Origin: Caballeronia turbans
GTDB lineage: Bacteria > Pseudomonadota > Gammaproteobacteria > Burkholderiales > Burkholderiaceae
NCBI GenBank assembly: GCA_001544655.2
Contig: FCOD02000027.1
Coordinates: forward strand, 1-64,000
Reading direction: 5' to 3'
Length of the DNA: 64,000 nt
Program-made: the position numbers and the translations under genes
In this document: positions 16,912 through 25,171 of the stretch, piece by piece
How positions within the stretch are numbered: position 1 is the first letter of the stretch
Layout of the letters: each line of letters starts with the position of its first letter
The notes under the pieces: model-generated
Database searches by the model: none
Seen by the model: the letters and a program-made list of their open reading frames with translations, nothing else
Told to the model about the DNA's origin: nothing

Positions 16912-17117
16912 CGGCGTATTAACTGATTATGGGCAAAGCGCCGGCTCGGACGCGACTACCACCAGCTTTCCAACGTCTATCGACCACCGGTCTTGCGCCT
17001 TCCGCAGCGATCAGCGGATTGGCGAGCTAGGATCCCACGTCGCCAACCGCTCTAGCTAACGCCGTTGCCTTCGCTCTGAACCGAAAAAAAGCGATGGGTC
17101 GTCGAGGCCTCGGCGAC

Positions 17118-17396
17118 ATGACGCGACGAAGAGAAATATCATCCGCAATTGTTGGGGCAAAGGCAGCTAGCAGATTGAACGAGTACACGATTACTGATAT
17201 CGAGAACGCCATCAACTACTGGCGATCGCGGCAAGCGGCGACGGACGATTTCGCTGTCTGCCCAAGAGCATGGGTACCGGCCGACGTGTACGGCGCGATG
17301 ATCTATCATCAACGAGAGCGCGTCGAAGCGCGAAACCTGACGCCAGAACAAAATGAAGCGATAGGTCTTGCGCTCGCCCAGAAGGAACTTTTTTGA
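17118..17396 (+). CDS. DUF3717 domain protein
   Basis: About 92 residues with a DUF3717 domain: TITDIENAINYWRSR, a short acidic linker, CPRAW, then ADVYGAMIYHQRERV. DUF3717 proteins are small Burkholderia-type proteins of unknown function. The start is ambiguous: ATG at 17094, ATG at 17118, or TTG at 17175 just before the domain; none has a strong ribosome site. The DNA around 17037-17120 recurs in degraded form at 21240-21325. It ends 21 nt before paralogue 2, so the two are probably co-transcribed. Confidence 0.7.
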   Translation: MTRRREISSAIVGAKAASRLNEYTITDIENAINYWRSRQAATDDFAVCPRAWVPADVYGAMIYHQRERVEARNLTPEQNEAIGLALAQKELF

Positions 17397-17417
17397 ATCC
17401 GACGAGAGGGGGCAAAC

Positions 17418-17921
17418 GTGTCAAACGCCGGTAGCGCCCTGCTTTGGGTCGACGCTGTGGCCGGCGGTGGCCGCGTCGAGATCTATTCGCGAGAGGTATC
17501 GAAGGCGGACGCGCTGCGCATGTTTGCGTCAGCCAGCAGCGACACGCGAGCGTTCGAAGAAGACCTCACCGACTGGGTCGCGACGGAGATCGTTGGCGAC
17601 GTTCTGTACGCCGGCTATTTCTACCCTAAGAGCAAAGGCTTAGACGAAGAAAAGCAAGTGTCGTTCGCGCTCGTAAATGCGTGCGAAGCAATCAGCAAGC
17701 ATTTTGGCATCGACGCGGGGATCCTCGAACACGCATTGCGGCCAGAGAATCTGGCAGACTTGGCCGCGGCACGGGATGCAGAGATCGCGTCTCTGGTCCA
17801 TGATCTTCCCGAACTGATGAAGGACGCCGAGGCCGTGCGAGAAAAGCACGCGTCGGTGCAGGCGGCTTTGGCCGAGGAACTTGCGAAGGCCATTGTTGCT
17901 GGCAAGATCACTTCGCACTAA
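17418..17921 (+). CDS. Unknown protein, paralogue 2 of a local family
   Basis: 167 residues, homologous end to end to the protein at 15621-16118. Shared blocks: RVEIYSREVSKADALRMFAS, GDVLYAGYF, ACEAISKHFGIDAGILEHAL, AARDAEIASLVHDLPELM, EKHASVQAALAEELAKAI. The two differ most at the first 15 residues and in the linker after AGYF. A C-terminal copy at 21330-21454 is nearly identical to this one, so a third family member once existed. No function can be assigned; duplication beside a nuclease-like gene suggests a diversifying accessory function. Confidence 0.7.
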   Translation: MSNAGSALLWVDAVAGGGRVEIYSREVSKADALRMFASASSDTRAFEEDLTDWVATEIVGDVLYAGYFYPKSKGLDEEKQVSFALVNACEAISKHFGIDAGILEHALRPENLADLAAARDAEIASLVHDLPELMKDAEAVREKHASVQAALAEELAKAIVAGKITSH

Positions 17922-18228
17922 GCGTTCGAGATGCAAATGTTGCGCCTTCATCGTGCAGGCATGCACGATTCTGTCCTGCCTTGCTTCTCCTGTCGACGCG
18001 ACGTAAAACAACGCGGTTCGACAAGAGGCGACTCGCTGACGACCAGTTCCGCGCTTCCTGCGACATACTATTTGATTCTCGCCTGCAACGTTCGGCAACC
18101 TGCTCAGTGGTGAGGCTCAATCATTTGTCCAGCTCGCAGCGTGATCCGTCGAAACACTTCCATCTAAGCAGGTGCGACTAAAGCGGCTGACGGTGGCAGC
18201 TGGGCTTCTTCGCCAGCCGCCCGAGTGC
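17922..18228. other. Intergenic region between convergent gene groups
   Basis: Nothing recognised beyond short frames on both strands. No clear intrinsic terminator, though it separates converging transcription units. Confidence 0.4.
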
Positions 18229-18699
18229 TTATAATTCGTCGGAATACTGAGCCTGCACCTCCAGCCACCGCTGATAATTCTCCTCTTTCAGCCTGAAAAA
18301 CTCGCGCACGAACGGCGCACGGTTGATGTGCGCTTTTATGGTCGGCCGGCGTCTGGCTCTAATCTGCATTAAGCGCTCGCGTTTCCAGTAGAGCATGCGC
18401 TCGCGCATAAGCGTGGTCTTTTTGGCCCGCTTTATCGTGGCTCGTAGAATGGTCGCGTCTTCCCCGCGTCTTTCGCGGACTCTCAAGTGCAAGTCTGCCA
18501 TCATTAGTCTCTGCATCCTCTTCCACCCCTTTTCTCCGTACAGTCTTGGCGGGATCCTTCGTCGCTCCTTGAGTCTCGATCGCAGTTCCGCCCTCGCCTT
18601 ACGTCGAGCGCTGCGCGACTTCTCTGACGCCGAGGGGATGGCAGATGGTGAATGCAGGCGGTCCATCCTTTTTAGACGCAAGTCGTAAATGATGCCCAT
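18229..18699 (-). CDS. Arg/Lys-rich hypothetical protein
   Basis: 156 residues, strongly basic and helical, with runs such as RRKARAELRSRLKERRRIPP and LRVRERRGED, and a less basic C-terminus (EFFRLKEENYQRWLEVQ). The composition suggests nucleic-acid binding, but no fold is recognised. The start at 18699 lacks a clear Shine-Dalgarno. It is the distal gene of a minus-strand group (21034 to 18229) of unknown proteins, with a 58-bp gap to its neighbour. Confidence 0.5.
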   Translation of the reverse strand: MGIIYDLRLKRMDRLHSPSAIPSASEKSRSARRKARAELRSRLKERRRIPPRLYGEKGWKRMQRLMMADLHLRVRERRGEDATILRATIKRAKKTTLMRERMLYWKRERLMQIRARRRPTIKAHINRAPFVREFFRLKEENYQRWLEVQAQYSDEL

Positions 18700-18757
18700 G
18701 GTTGTGCGTGAGCCTCAAGCTATACAGCGTTACAGTTTCGTCCGCTTACAGCTGCGA

Positions 18758-19144
18758 TCAGTTCCTTCTTATCGTTGCTTCAAGCTCTTCGATTTGCTGC
18801 GCGCACCCCTGCAGGATGCAGACAACGACTGTGACCATTGGAGCGGTAAGGCCGTTTTTCTTGGCAGCCTCAGGGTGAAGTAGAGCTCCGCAAGCGGCTC
18901 TGTAGATGCATGCGGCGTTAGCGAACGGACTTGCCCAATCCGGGGCGTTGTGGCCAAGGCGCCAATAGTAGCTCCCGAGTTCTTTGCTGGCGCGCACCAG
19001 TGCCGACCGCGCCACTATCGCCCACCGCTCATTTCTCCCGTTGAGCTGCTCGACGTATCCTTGTCCGACCAGCATGCAGGTTTTCCAAGGCTCCGGTAAG
19101 TCAAACAGGGCGTTGTCTAGCATCGTCATTACGGCGTTAGCCAC
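18758..19144 (-). CDS. Hypothetical protein
   Basis: 128 residues, helical, with several Trp and Cys residues (EPWKTCMLVGQGYVEQL, RASKELGSYYWRLGHNAPDW, CILQGCAQQIEELEATIR). It looks like a real compact protein rather than a shadow frame. No family recognised. Third gene of the minus-strand group. Confidence 0.55.
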   Translation of the reverse strand: MANAVMTMLDNALFDLPEPWKTCMLVGQGYVEQLNGRNERWAIVARSALVRASKELGSYYWRLGHNAPDWASPFANAACIYRAACGALLHPEAAKKNGLTAPMVTVVVCILQGCAQQIEELEATIRRN

Positions 19145-19253
19145 CTAGGCATAGAAGGGATGTCTCGAATGTGAGAGTTCGCTGAATGGCTGTGCGCACT
19201 ATCAGGGGCCGGCCAGCGGCTTGCTGCTGCGGAAAAGGTCGCATCGGTTCAGT

Positions 19254-20711
19254 TCAAGTCGCCACCGTGTTCATCACCGTACCTACAGCGGCTTGCTTCA
19301 TAAGTTCGATGAACCGACGTCGGTCGAGACCCCATGCGAAGGCGTCAAGCTGCGCTAGCGATGCCCCTTTGAAGCTGCGTTCGAGGCTTGATCGCGCCAA
19401 CCGGCGAACGTCTGAATTAAAACGCGCATGCATCGCCAGCCGATCCGGGTCAGGTCTCTCCCACTGCTTGCTGAACACCGACGTCATAACCATTCGGCGT
19501 AACGTCGAGATGTCTTGGCTCGCTGTAATCACTTTGGATCTCGTCGAGATCACCGGCCTTTTTCGTTTGTTTATCCGAGGATCTTCATTGAGGATCATCG
19601 CTTTATTTTCTTCATTTTTTTCGTTTTGGTAATACCAGGTGAAAATGATCCATAGTAGCGCACGAGCGCGATCGGGATTAAGCACTAGAAATTCATTTAG
19701 CTGATCTTCGTTCTCGAACATGTCGTCGTACGCACTGGCTAAAACAATGTCAACTTGATTGCCAATACGTTCAATAACCCCGTTAGTAAGCGCCCGATTT
19801 CTGGACGCGAAGCTACGAGGCAGAGTTCGTCGAGCCAAGGTGGGGTAATCAACGTAACCGTTAGTGCTGGCGTCACTGACCGCAGCATCCAAACTCCCTT
19901 TAACGACCTGCCCAACCTCATCGAAAATCTGCTGGAGGATTGGAGTAACTTCGATCAGCCGCTTCTCGTAGGCCCAAGTTTCCAGGCAATGCCGGTTCAC
20001 CGCGGCATGGACTAGGATGCGCGAGAAGAGTGAGTCCTGCGACGCAGGCGCATCTTGTATCCTGAATCGCCAGGGATGAGTGTCGATCGCATCACGAATT
20101 TTTTCGATAGCCTTTTCGTGCGCCGCCCGCACCTCTTCGATGGTCATTTCCGGCTTGACGGGATGCGCGACGGCCGCTGTCGATCGCTCCATTTGCATAC
20201 CGTGCGAGAAATAGTTTGCCAGGCACCAGGCGCCACAGTCCACACCACTACTCCTGAGTGACGGTGGTCTGTCGGTATTCACAGCGTGCGAGTCCACGAG
20301 ATTGAGAATGTGTGGATATCGGTCGCGTTCGCTCGCAGGTACGCACATCGACACTAGGTCAAGGAACCAGCGTCGAACCTGCATCGCTTCGATCACTTCA
20401 AGCGGGGGCTTAGTGTCGCGATACGCCGCGACGCTAAGCCCTATGCGCGACTTCAAGCTGGCATTCGTGGGCCAGCCGTCGACGAGGCTTCCGTGCGGAT
20501 ATGCGATTTGCGAGATGGTTAGCCATTTCCAGTTTCGCCGAGTCATTATCGCGTACACCGCGCTGAAAAGGCGCAGTTCCTCGTCGGAAGCGGAAGGCTC
20601 GTCTTCCATCGTAAAAATGTCGCGGAGGGCCTTCCGAACAGAACGGGGGTCGATGTCGTCATTTGGCTTCGACCACCGCTCCAGATTTTTCCAGGCGAAA
20701 GCGTAATCCAT
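19254..20711 (-). CDS. Large hypothetical protein (485 aa)
   Basis: 485 residues, starting 5 nt after the stop of the 105-residue gene at 20717-21034, so translation is probably coupled. Sequence is soluble and mixed, with WLTISQIAYPHGSLVDGW (about residue 63), a Cys/His-bearing middle (SSGVDCGAWCLANYFSHGM), a helical core, and a C-terminal FAWGLDRRRFIELMKQAA. I see no Walker, nuclease, protease or helix-turn-helix motif. The large protein plus small partner arrangement in an accessory island recalls defence or mobile-element functions, but that is context only. Confidence 0.7.
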   Translation of the reverse strand: MDYAFAWKNLERWSKPNDDIDPRSVRKALRDIFTMEDEPSASDEELRLFSAVYAIMTRRNWKWLTISQIAYPHGSLVDGWPTNASLKSRIGLSVAAYRDTKPPLEVIEAMQVRRWFLDLVSMCVPASERDRYPHILNLVDSHAVNTDRPPSLRSSGVDCGAWCLANYFSHGMQMERSTAAVAHPVKPEMTIEEVRAAHEKAIEKIRDAIDTHPWRFRIQDAPASQDSLFSRILVHAAVNRHCLETWAYEKRLIEVTPILQQIFDEVGQVVKGSLDAAVSDASTNGYVDYPTLARRTLPRSFASRNRALTNGVIERIGNQVDIVLASAYDDMFENEDQLNEFLVLNPDRARALLWIIFTWYYQNEKNEENKAMILNEDPRINKRKRPVISTRSKVITASQDISTLRRMVMTSVFSKQWERPDPDRLAMHARFNSDVRRLARSSLERSFKGASLAQLDAFAWGLDRRRFIELMKQAAVGTVMNTVAT

Positions 20712-20716
20712 CGCCT

Positions 20717-21034
20717 TTATGCTCCCTTCAGCTTTGCCAGTTTCCCCGGATTTTCGGCACCTGCGGACTTTTGCGTTTTGAGACGTTCCCGGGCGCGCTG
20801 CGGCACCCGCTCGCCTGCTTCGTTGCTACGGTATGCGGTGATCGTCGCCCCTGCTAGCACCATGCCCTCTGCAAGCGTCCTGACCCGGCCAGCTTCAAAA
20901 TATTCATGCGCGAGTGCGCTGATGTAATCTGCTTCACTGTTCGACTTCAGCGATTGGTGCATATGCCAGAACTGCTGGCCATGCCGGACCACAGTCTTAC
21001 TTTCATCGAGGTACCCAAAAGTCCTTCTAGCCAT
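20717..21034 (-). CDS. Small hypothetical protein paired with the 485-aa protein
   Basis: 105 residues from an ATG with AGGAG 6 nt upstream. Short sequence with FGYLDESKTVVRHGQQFWHMH, a helical AEGMVLAGATITAY segment and a basic tail (RERLKTQKSAG, KLAKLKGA). First gene of the minus-strand group; its stop is 5 nt from the next start. It could be a regulator or partner of the large protein. No family recognised. Confidence 0.65.
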   Translation of the reverse strand: MARRTFGYLDESKTVVRHGQQFWHMHQSLKSNSEADYISALAHEYFEAGRVRTLAEGMVLAGATITAYRSNEAGERVPQRARERLKTQKSAGAENPGKLAKLKGA

Positions 21035-21149
21035 GTTTAGCTCCTGTTGTCGTTGTGATGATGTGGAAGCCGCTACAACACGCGCGGCGGTCGCAAATAT
21101 GTCACGGATGCCGGATGCATGCACGCACGAATTCCCCCCGAAATTTTTC

Positions 21150-21454
21150 GGAGTAAACGCGATCAATTATTGGCGGTCGCGGCGGCGTTTGCCCACGGAA
21201 CGGAAGGAGTTGAAAGGCGAGGTAAGGCACTAGCGCGTGTCGCCCAGCCCGCTGCCAAAGCCGTTGACCACACGCTGAACCGTGAAAATGCGATGCACTC
21301 GTCGAGGCCTGGGCGACAAGGCCCGACGGTCTATGATCTTCCCGAACTTATGAAGGACGCCGAGGCCGTGCGAGAAAAGCATGCGTCGGTGCAAGCGGCT
21401 CTTGCCGATGAGCTTGCTAAGGCGATCGCCGCCGGAAAAATCACATCCCACTGA
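21150..21454 (+). pseudogene. Mosaic remnant of the DUF3717/paralogue array
   Basis: Four recognisable pieces are fused: a DUF3717 core (NAINYWRSR, about 21158-21185); the tail of a paralogue-1-type gene (ELKGEVRH and stop, to 21233, versus ELKGEVKH at 16118); a copy of the DNA upstream of the intact DUF3717 gene (about 21240-21325 versus 17037-17120); and the C-terminus of a paralogue-2-type gene (from DLPELMKDAEAVREKH to AAGKITSH, stop 21454). This order implies that an array of alternating DUF3717 and paralogue genes collapsed by deletion. Confidence 0.75.
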
Positions 21455-21555
21455 GCATCCAAGACGCGTCAGGCCTGCCTTGACAATGCTGTCGCGTCGG
21501 TACCCTTGGTAGTGAGCCAAGCATCCTGCTCGGCCGCTACCGATGGAGAATTTGG

Positions 21556-21858
21556 ATGGCTTTTCGTATCGACCCCTCGTCCATAGCGTTCCTCGAAACC
21601 CGCCGTGGCATCAACGCGACCGCGACAATCGTGTCTGATGAAGGCGTCAAAATCGGCGAAGTCGACGACATTGCAGAGCGGATCGTTGCGGATGTCACGT
21701 TTGTATCGGCCGCCGCCCGTTCGGCGTTTGTTGGTGAGGCGCGGCGTGTAAATCCAGTAGTTCTCGGTTGCACCGACCACAACGACGATATATTCGCATC
21801 CGAGTACGCGCGAGCGCTTCTTGCGGAAGCGGAGAAAATCCTGCTATCCAGCATGTGA
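21556..21858 (+). CDS. Hypothetical protein
   Basis: 100 residues, with GGAGAATTTGG directly before the ATG. Sequence is balanced and globular (FRIDPSSIAFLETRRGINAT, then EGVKIGEVDDIAERIVADVT, DDIFASEYARALLAEAEKIL), consistent with a DUF1488-like or small alpha/beta protein, but I cannot name the family with confidence. Convergent with the chemotaxis genes. Confidence 0.55.
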   Translation: MAFRIDPSSIAFLETRRGINATATIVSDEGVKIGEVDDIAERIVADVTFVSAAARSAFVGEARRVNPVVLGCTDHNDDIFASEYARALLAEAEKILLSSM

Positions 21859-21942
21859 CGGACGGGTCGTCCTCGCACCACGAGCCCGAGTTTGTGCCCT
21901 CTCGCCCTTGCGTCTCCGTGATCGATACGCGTCGGACCGACG

Positions 21943-22386
21943 TTACATCGTCCTATCGAAGCTTGCGCCGAATACGGATGCGCCGTGATTTGTTGGTGCG
22001 GCGCTTGCCGAGAGCGGCGCAATTTGAGCGAGCTTGTCTGCGAGGGCAGCCTCAGAGAACGGCTTTACGATATAGCCGCTGGCACCGGCGCTGATCGCCG
22101 CGAGCACGTTTTCACGCCGCTTTTCGGCGGTCACCATCAATACCGGTAGTTCCGCCAGATCCGACTTGCGAATCTCCTGCAGGAGGGTCAGCCCGTCCAT
22201 GTTCGGCATGTTCCAGTCAGTTATGACGAGATCGAATTGTTGCGCGCGCAGCTTCTCGAGCGCTGAAACTCCGTCCTCTGCCTCGTCGATGGTCGTATAA
22301 CCGATAGCCCTAAGCATTTTTCGGATCAGATTACGCATGGTGGCCATGTCATCGACCACCAGCAAACGCGTATTGGCATTTACCAT
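21943..22386 (-). CDS. CheY-like chemotaxis response regulator
   Basis: 147 residues with one receiver domain and a short C-terminal tail. The acidic pocket (DD in LLVVDDMATMRN), phospho-acceptor Asp in VITDWNMPNMDG, Thr in LMVTAEKRREN and Lys in YIVKPFS are all present, as in CheY. No output domain, so it is a diffusible flagellar-motor-type or single-domain regulator. I start at the ATG at 22386 by homology. It lies 40 nt downstream of the chemoreceptor gene on the same strand, so the two form a small operon with no CheA or CheW here. Confidence 0.92.
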   Translation of the reverse strand: MVNANTRLLVVDDMATMRNLIRKMLRAIGYTTIDEAEDGVSALEKLRAQQFDLVITDWNMPNMDGLTLLQEIRKSDLAELPVLMVTAEKRRENVLAAISAGASGYIVKPFSEAALADKLAQIAPLSASAAPTNHGASVFGASFDRTM

Positions 22387-22426
22387 CTGTGTACTCTTCC
22401 TTTTTCCACCGTGCCTCTCGGTAAGC

Positions 22427-24124
22427 TTAGAACGTCGACCAGTCGCCGTCAGCCGCTGCCACAACAGCTGCCGGCTTCGGTGCACTCGACGGCTTCAGCA
22501 CTCGCGTCGTCGTGCCGCTCTTCTTCGCGTGTGCGGCGCGCGGCGTCTGAGCAGCACTGTTACTGAGTGGCTGAACGGCAAGCGTCTGACCGGTGCGGAA
22601 CACTCCTACGGCGGTGGTGAGTTGCTTTGCTTGGTCCTCCATCGAACCTGCCGCGGCCGCTGCCTCCTCAACGAGCGCTGCGTTCTGTTGCGTCACCTCG
22701 TCCATCTGTGAGATGGCTTGGTTCACTTGCTCAATGCCACGGCTTTGCTCGTTCGAAGCCAAGGCGATCTCGCCCATGATGTCGGTGACGCGTTGGATGG
22801 CAGTGCCAACTCGCTGCATGGTTTCCCCTGCCCGCGCGACAAGTTCCGTACCGGCTTGAACTCGGTTGCCGGACCTTTCGATTAGATCTTTGATCTCCTT
22901 CGCCGCGGCTGATGAGCGCTGTGCGAGACTTCGAACCTCGCTTGCCACTACCGCAAATCCACGGCCTTGCTCGCCTGCGCGCGCCGCTTCAACTGCCGCG
23001 TTCAGCGCCAAAATGTTCGTCTGGAAGGCGATGCCTTCGATCATTACGATGATCTCAGCGATCTTCGCGGAACTCTCCTCAATGCCCGCCATCGTGTCGA
23101 TGACTTGACCGGCGATGGCCCTGCCCTCGTTGGCGACGACGTTGGCGTTGTCCGCCAGCCCGCTCGCCTGCTTGGCGTTCTCAGAATTCTGCTTGACCGT
23201 CGAGGTTAGCTCTTCCATGCTCGCGGCAGTTTCTTGAAGTGATGCCGCTTGCTCCTCGGTACGCGATGACAGGTCCGTGTTGCCGGCAGCGATCTGTTTG
23301 CTGGCGCTGGCAATCGCCTCACTGCTCAGCCGGACAGTGCTGACAGTGGCGGCCAATTTTTCTTTCATGGCGGCGATGCCGGCAAGCAATTGGCCCATCT
23401 CGTTGCGCGTCTTAATCGACACCTCGTGGGTGAGGTCGCCGTCCGATATGTGCTCGAAATGCTTCAGCGCCTCGCCAAGTGGCGTCATGATGGCCCGGCG
23501 CAGGAAGAACCAGCCGAGCGCTGCGGTAGCAACTCCAACTAGCAAGGCCAACATCCCTAGGGTGCGCATCTCTGACACGCGGGCGTCGCTCTCGGCCGTC
23601 TGACGCTTCGCATCGGCGATTTGGAAGTCCTGCAGCTTCGCGAAGGCTTCGATACACCGGGTATATGACGTGGGCATATCCTGGAAAGCGATGCGCCCGA
23701 TCGCTTCTTTGTCGCCCGCTTCAATCGCAGCGCCGAATCTGTTGATTGCCTGTTGCATAACGGCGCGGGATTCGGCAACGCTCTTTGCCAGTTGATCCTC
23801 GTCGGCTCCGCGCGGTAGGGAGTCATACTTGCTGTACCACTCGTCTGACTGACGCATGAATCCGTTCGCGCGTGCGATCAGTCCGCCCGCGTCTTTGTCC
23901 GTCGGATTTATCGCGTAGCGGTCGAGCGCAAGCCGGGCACGAGCGATGTAGTTGTTTGAAATGCCGAGGGCGTTGACCGCCGGTAGCGAATTCTCAGAGA
24001 TGTCTTTGGTCGATGAATAGGTAGCACTGATGCCGTACAACCCGAAACCGACTGACAGCGCCAGCAGAAAACCGAGGAAAGCCATGGTGAGCGCAAGCCG
24101 CGCCCGAATCGTCAGGTTCTTCAT
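22427..24124 (-). CDS. Methyl-accepting chemotaxis protein
   Basis: 565 residues. Membrane helix 1 at about 8-30, a periplasmic four-helix-bundle ligand domain to about 190, helix 2 at about 190-212 ([20 protein letters not shown]), a HAMP domain, then a long cytoplasmic coiled coil with the hairpin tip ([38 protein letters not shown]). The C-terminus ends DGDWSTF, resembling the NWETF tether for CheR/CheB, implying methylation-based adaptation. Tar/Tsr-like class. The ligand cannot be predicted. On the minus strand GCCGATAG about 90 bp upstream resembles a FliA -10 but without a good -35. Confidence 0.95.
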   Translation of the reverse strand: MKNLTIRARLALTMAFLGFLLALSVGFGLYGISATYSSTKDISENSLPAVNALGISNNYIARARLALDRYAINPTDKDAGGLIARANGFMRQSDEWYSKYDSLPRGADEDQLAKSVAESRAVMQQAINRFGAAIEAGDKEAIGRIAFQDMPTSYTRCIEAFAKLQDFQIADAKRQTAESDARVSEMRTLGMLALLVGVATAALGWFFLRRAIMTPLGEALKHFEHISDGDLTHEVSIKTRNEMGQLLAGIAAMKEKLAATVSTVRLSSEAIASASKQIAAGNTDLSSRTEEQAASLQETAASMEELTSTVKQNSENAKQASGLADNANVVANEGRAIAGQVIDTMAGIEESSAKIAEIIVMIEGIAFQTNILALNAAVEAARAGEQGRGFAVVASEVRSLAQRSSAAAKEIKDLIERSGNRVQAGTELVARAGETMQRVGTAIQRVTDIMGEIALASNEQSRGIEQVNQAISQMDEVTQQNAALVEEAAAAAGSMEDQAKQLTTAVGVFRTGQTLAVQPLSNSAAQTPRAAHAKKSGTTTRVLKPSSAPKPAAVVAAADGDWSTF

Positions 24125-24389
24125 TGTTCTTGCTTCTAGCGCTTAACAGTAAAGGCAGTGCGATCGCGCGGTCGCGGTGCCTTCCGCTTCTGGGATAGAA
24201 GCGATCAGTGTCTATCGGCACCAAACCCCACGCGCTCCAGTGAAATTTTCTACGGCGGCACGCGACGGGGGCGTACCGGTAACGATGACCGCACACGCGC
24301 CCTGCGCCTCTCGTATGGCTGACTTGACTTAAGGGCGTTATTGGTAAGCTTCTAGGGATCTAGTAGCCGCACAGCGACGCCACGAACCG

Positions 24390-25124
24390 ATGCCCAAAAG
24401 AAATCCCACGAAGTCGCAGCGCGCAATGATGGAGTTGCTCGATCAGGGCTTACCGGTCGAGCAGATTGCAAACAGTCTCGGCAAGAGCGCCTTGGCTGTA
24501 AAGAAACAGCTATACCGGATCAAACGGCGAGTCCGCGAAGGAAGGATTGCCCTCTCTCCTCTGCCGATCGAGCGCGCCGCGAGCGAACCACGCATCTACC
24601 TTGCCGGCTTCGATGTCTTCCGCCGTGACGCGAAAGAACACGGCGAACGCCTGAAGCAGCTCTGCCGCAATCGCGGCTTTGTTGGCCTCTATCCACTCGA
24701 CGGACAACTGCCCTCCTCGCTTCAACGGCAAGACGCTGCTCGATGGATATATGCCGCGAACATCGAACTGATCCGGTCGGCCGATATCGTGATGGCGAAC
24801 CTCGATGATTTTCGCGGGTTCGGCGACCCAGACAGCGGAACGGCTTTTGAAGTTGGTTTCGCGGCCGCTCTCAACAAACCGGTGTGGGCCTATCGCTCCA
24901 CCGAGGAAACGCTTGTTGAGCGCGTGAAGGCAGCGGCGATCGGGAGTGAAGGCGGTTTTTGTGCCGGCGGCTACCTGATCGAGGACTTTGGCCTGAGCGT
25001 TAATCTGATGCTGGCGTGCTCCGCGCGGCTCGTTGTCGGCGGACCGGCTGCTTGCCTAGACGCCATTCGAAGCGAGGTCGACGGAGGCCCCCGCGTTGAT
25101 GGCTGGGGGTTGGCGAAGCGTTAG
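24390..25124 (+). CDS. HTH-nucleoside 2-deoxyribosyltransferase-like fusion
   Basis: 244 residues. The first about 50 carry a sigma70-region-4/LuxR-like helix-turn-helix (MMELLDQGLPVEQIANSLGK, then LAVKKQLYRIKRRV). Residues about 65-190 form a nucleoside 2-deoxyribosyltransferase domain: RIYLAGFDVF at the first strand, DIVMANLDDFRG, then DSGTAFEVGFAAALNKPVW with the Glu that acts as nucleophile in this family. Enzymes of this fold transfer 2-deoxyribose between bases or hydrolyse nucleotide glycosidic bonds; related domains occur in NAD- or nucleotide-depleting defence effectors. The fusion to a DNA-binding head is unusual. A recombinase-like gene follows by 47 bp. Confidence 0.8.
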   Translation: MPKRNPTKSQRAMMELLDQGLPVEQIANSLGKSALAVKKQLYRIKRRVREGRIALSPLPIERAASEPRIYLAGFDVFRRDAKEHGERLKQLCRNRGFVGLYPLDGQLPSSLQRQDAARWIYAANIELIRSADIVMANLDDFRGFGDPDSGTAFEVGFAAALNKPVWAYRSTEETLVERVKAAAIGSEGGFCAGGYLIEDFGLSVNLMLACSARLVVGGPAACLDAIRSEVDGGPRVDGWGLAKR

Positions 25125-25171
25125 CTTCGCTGTAGGGTTTGGGTTAAGCGAACTTCAGTATATCGACTTTT

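Noticed and set aside
24211-24220. GCCGATAG resembling a FliA (sigma28) -10 upstream of the chemoreceptor
   Set aside because: No matching -35 at the required spacing, so I did not list it as a promoter.
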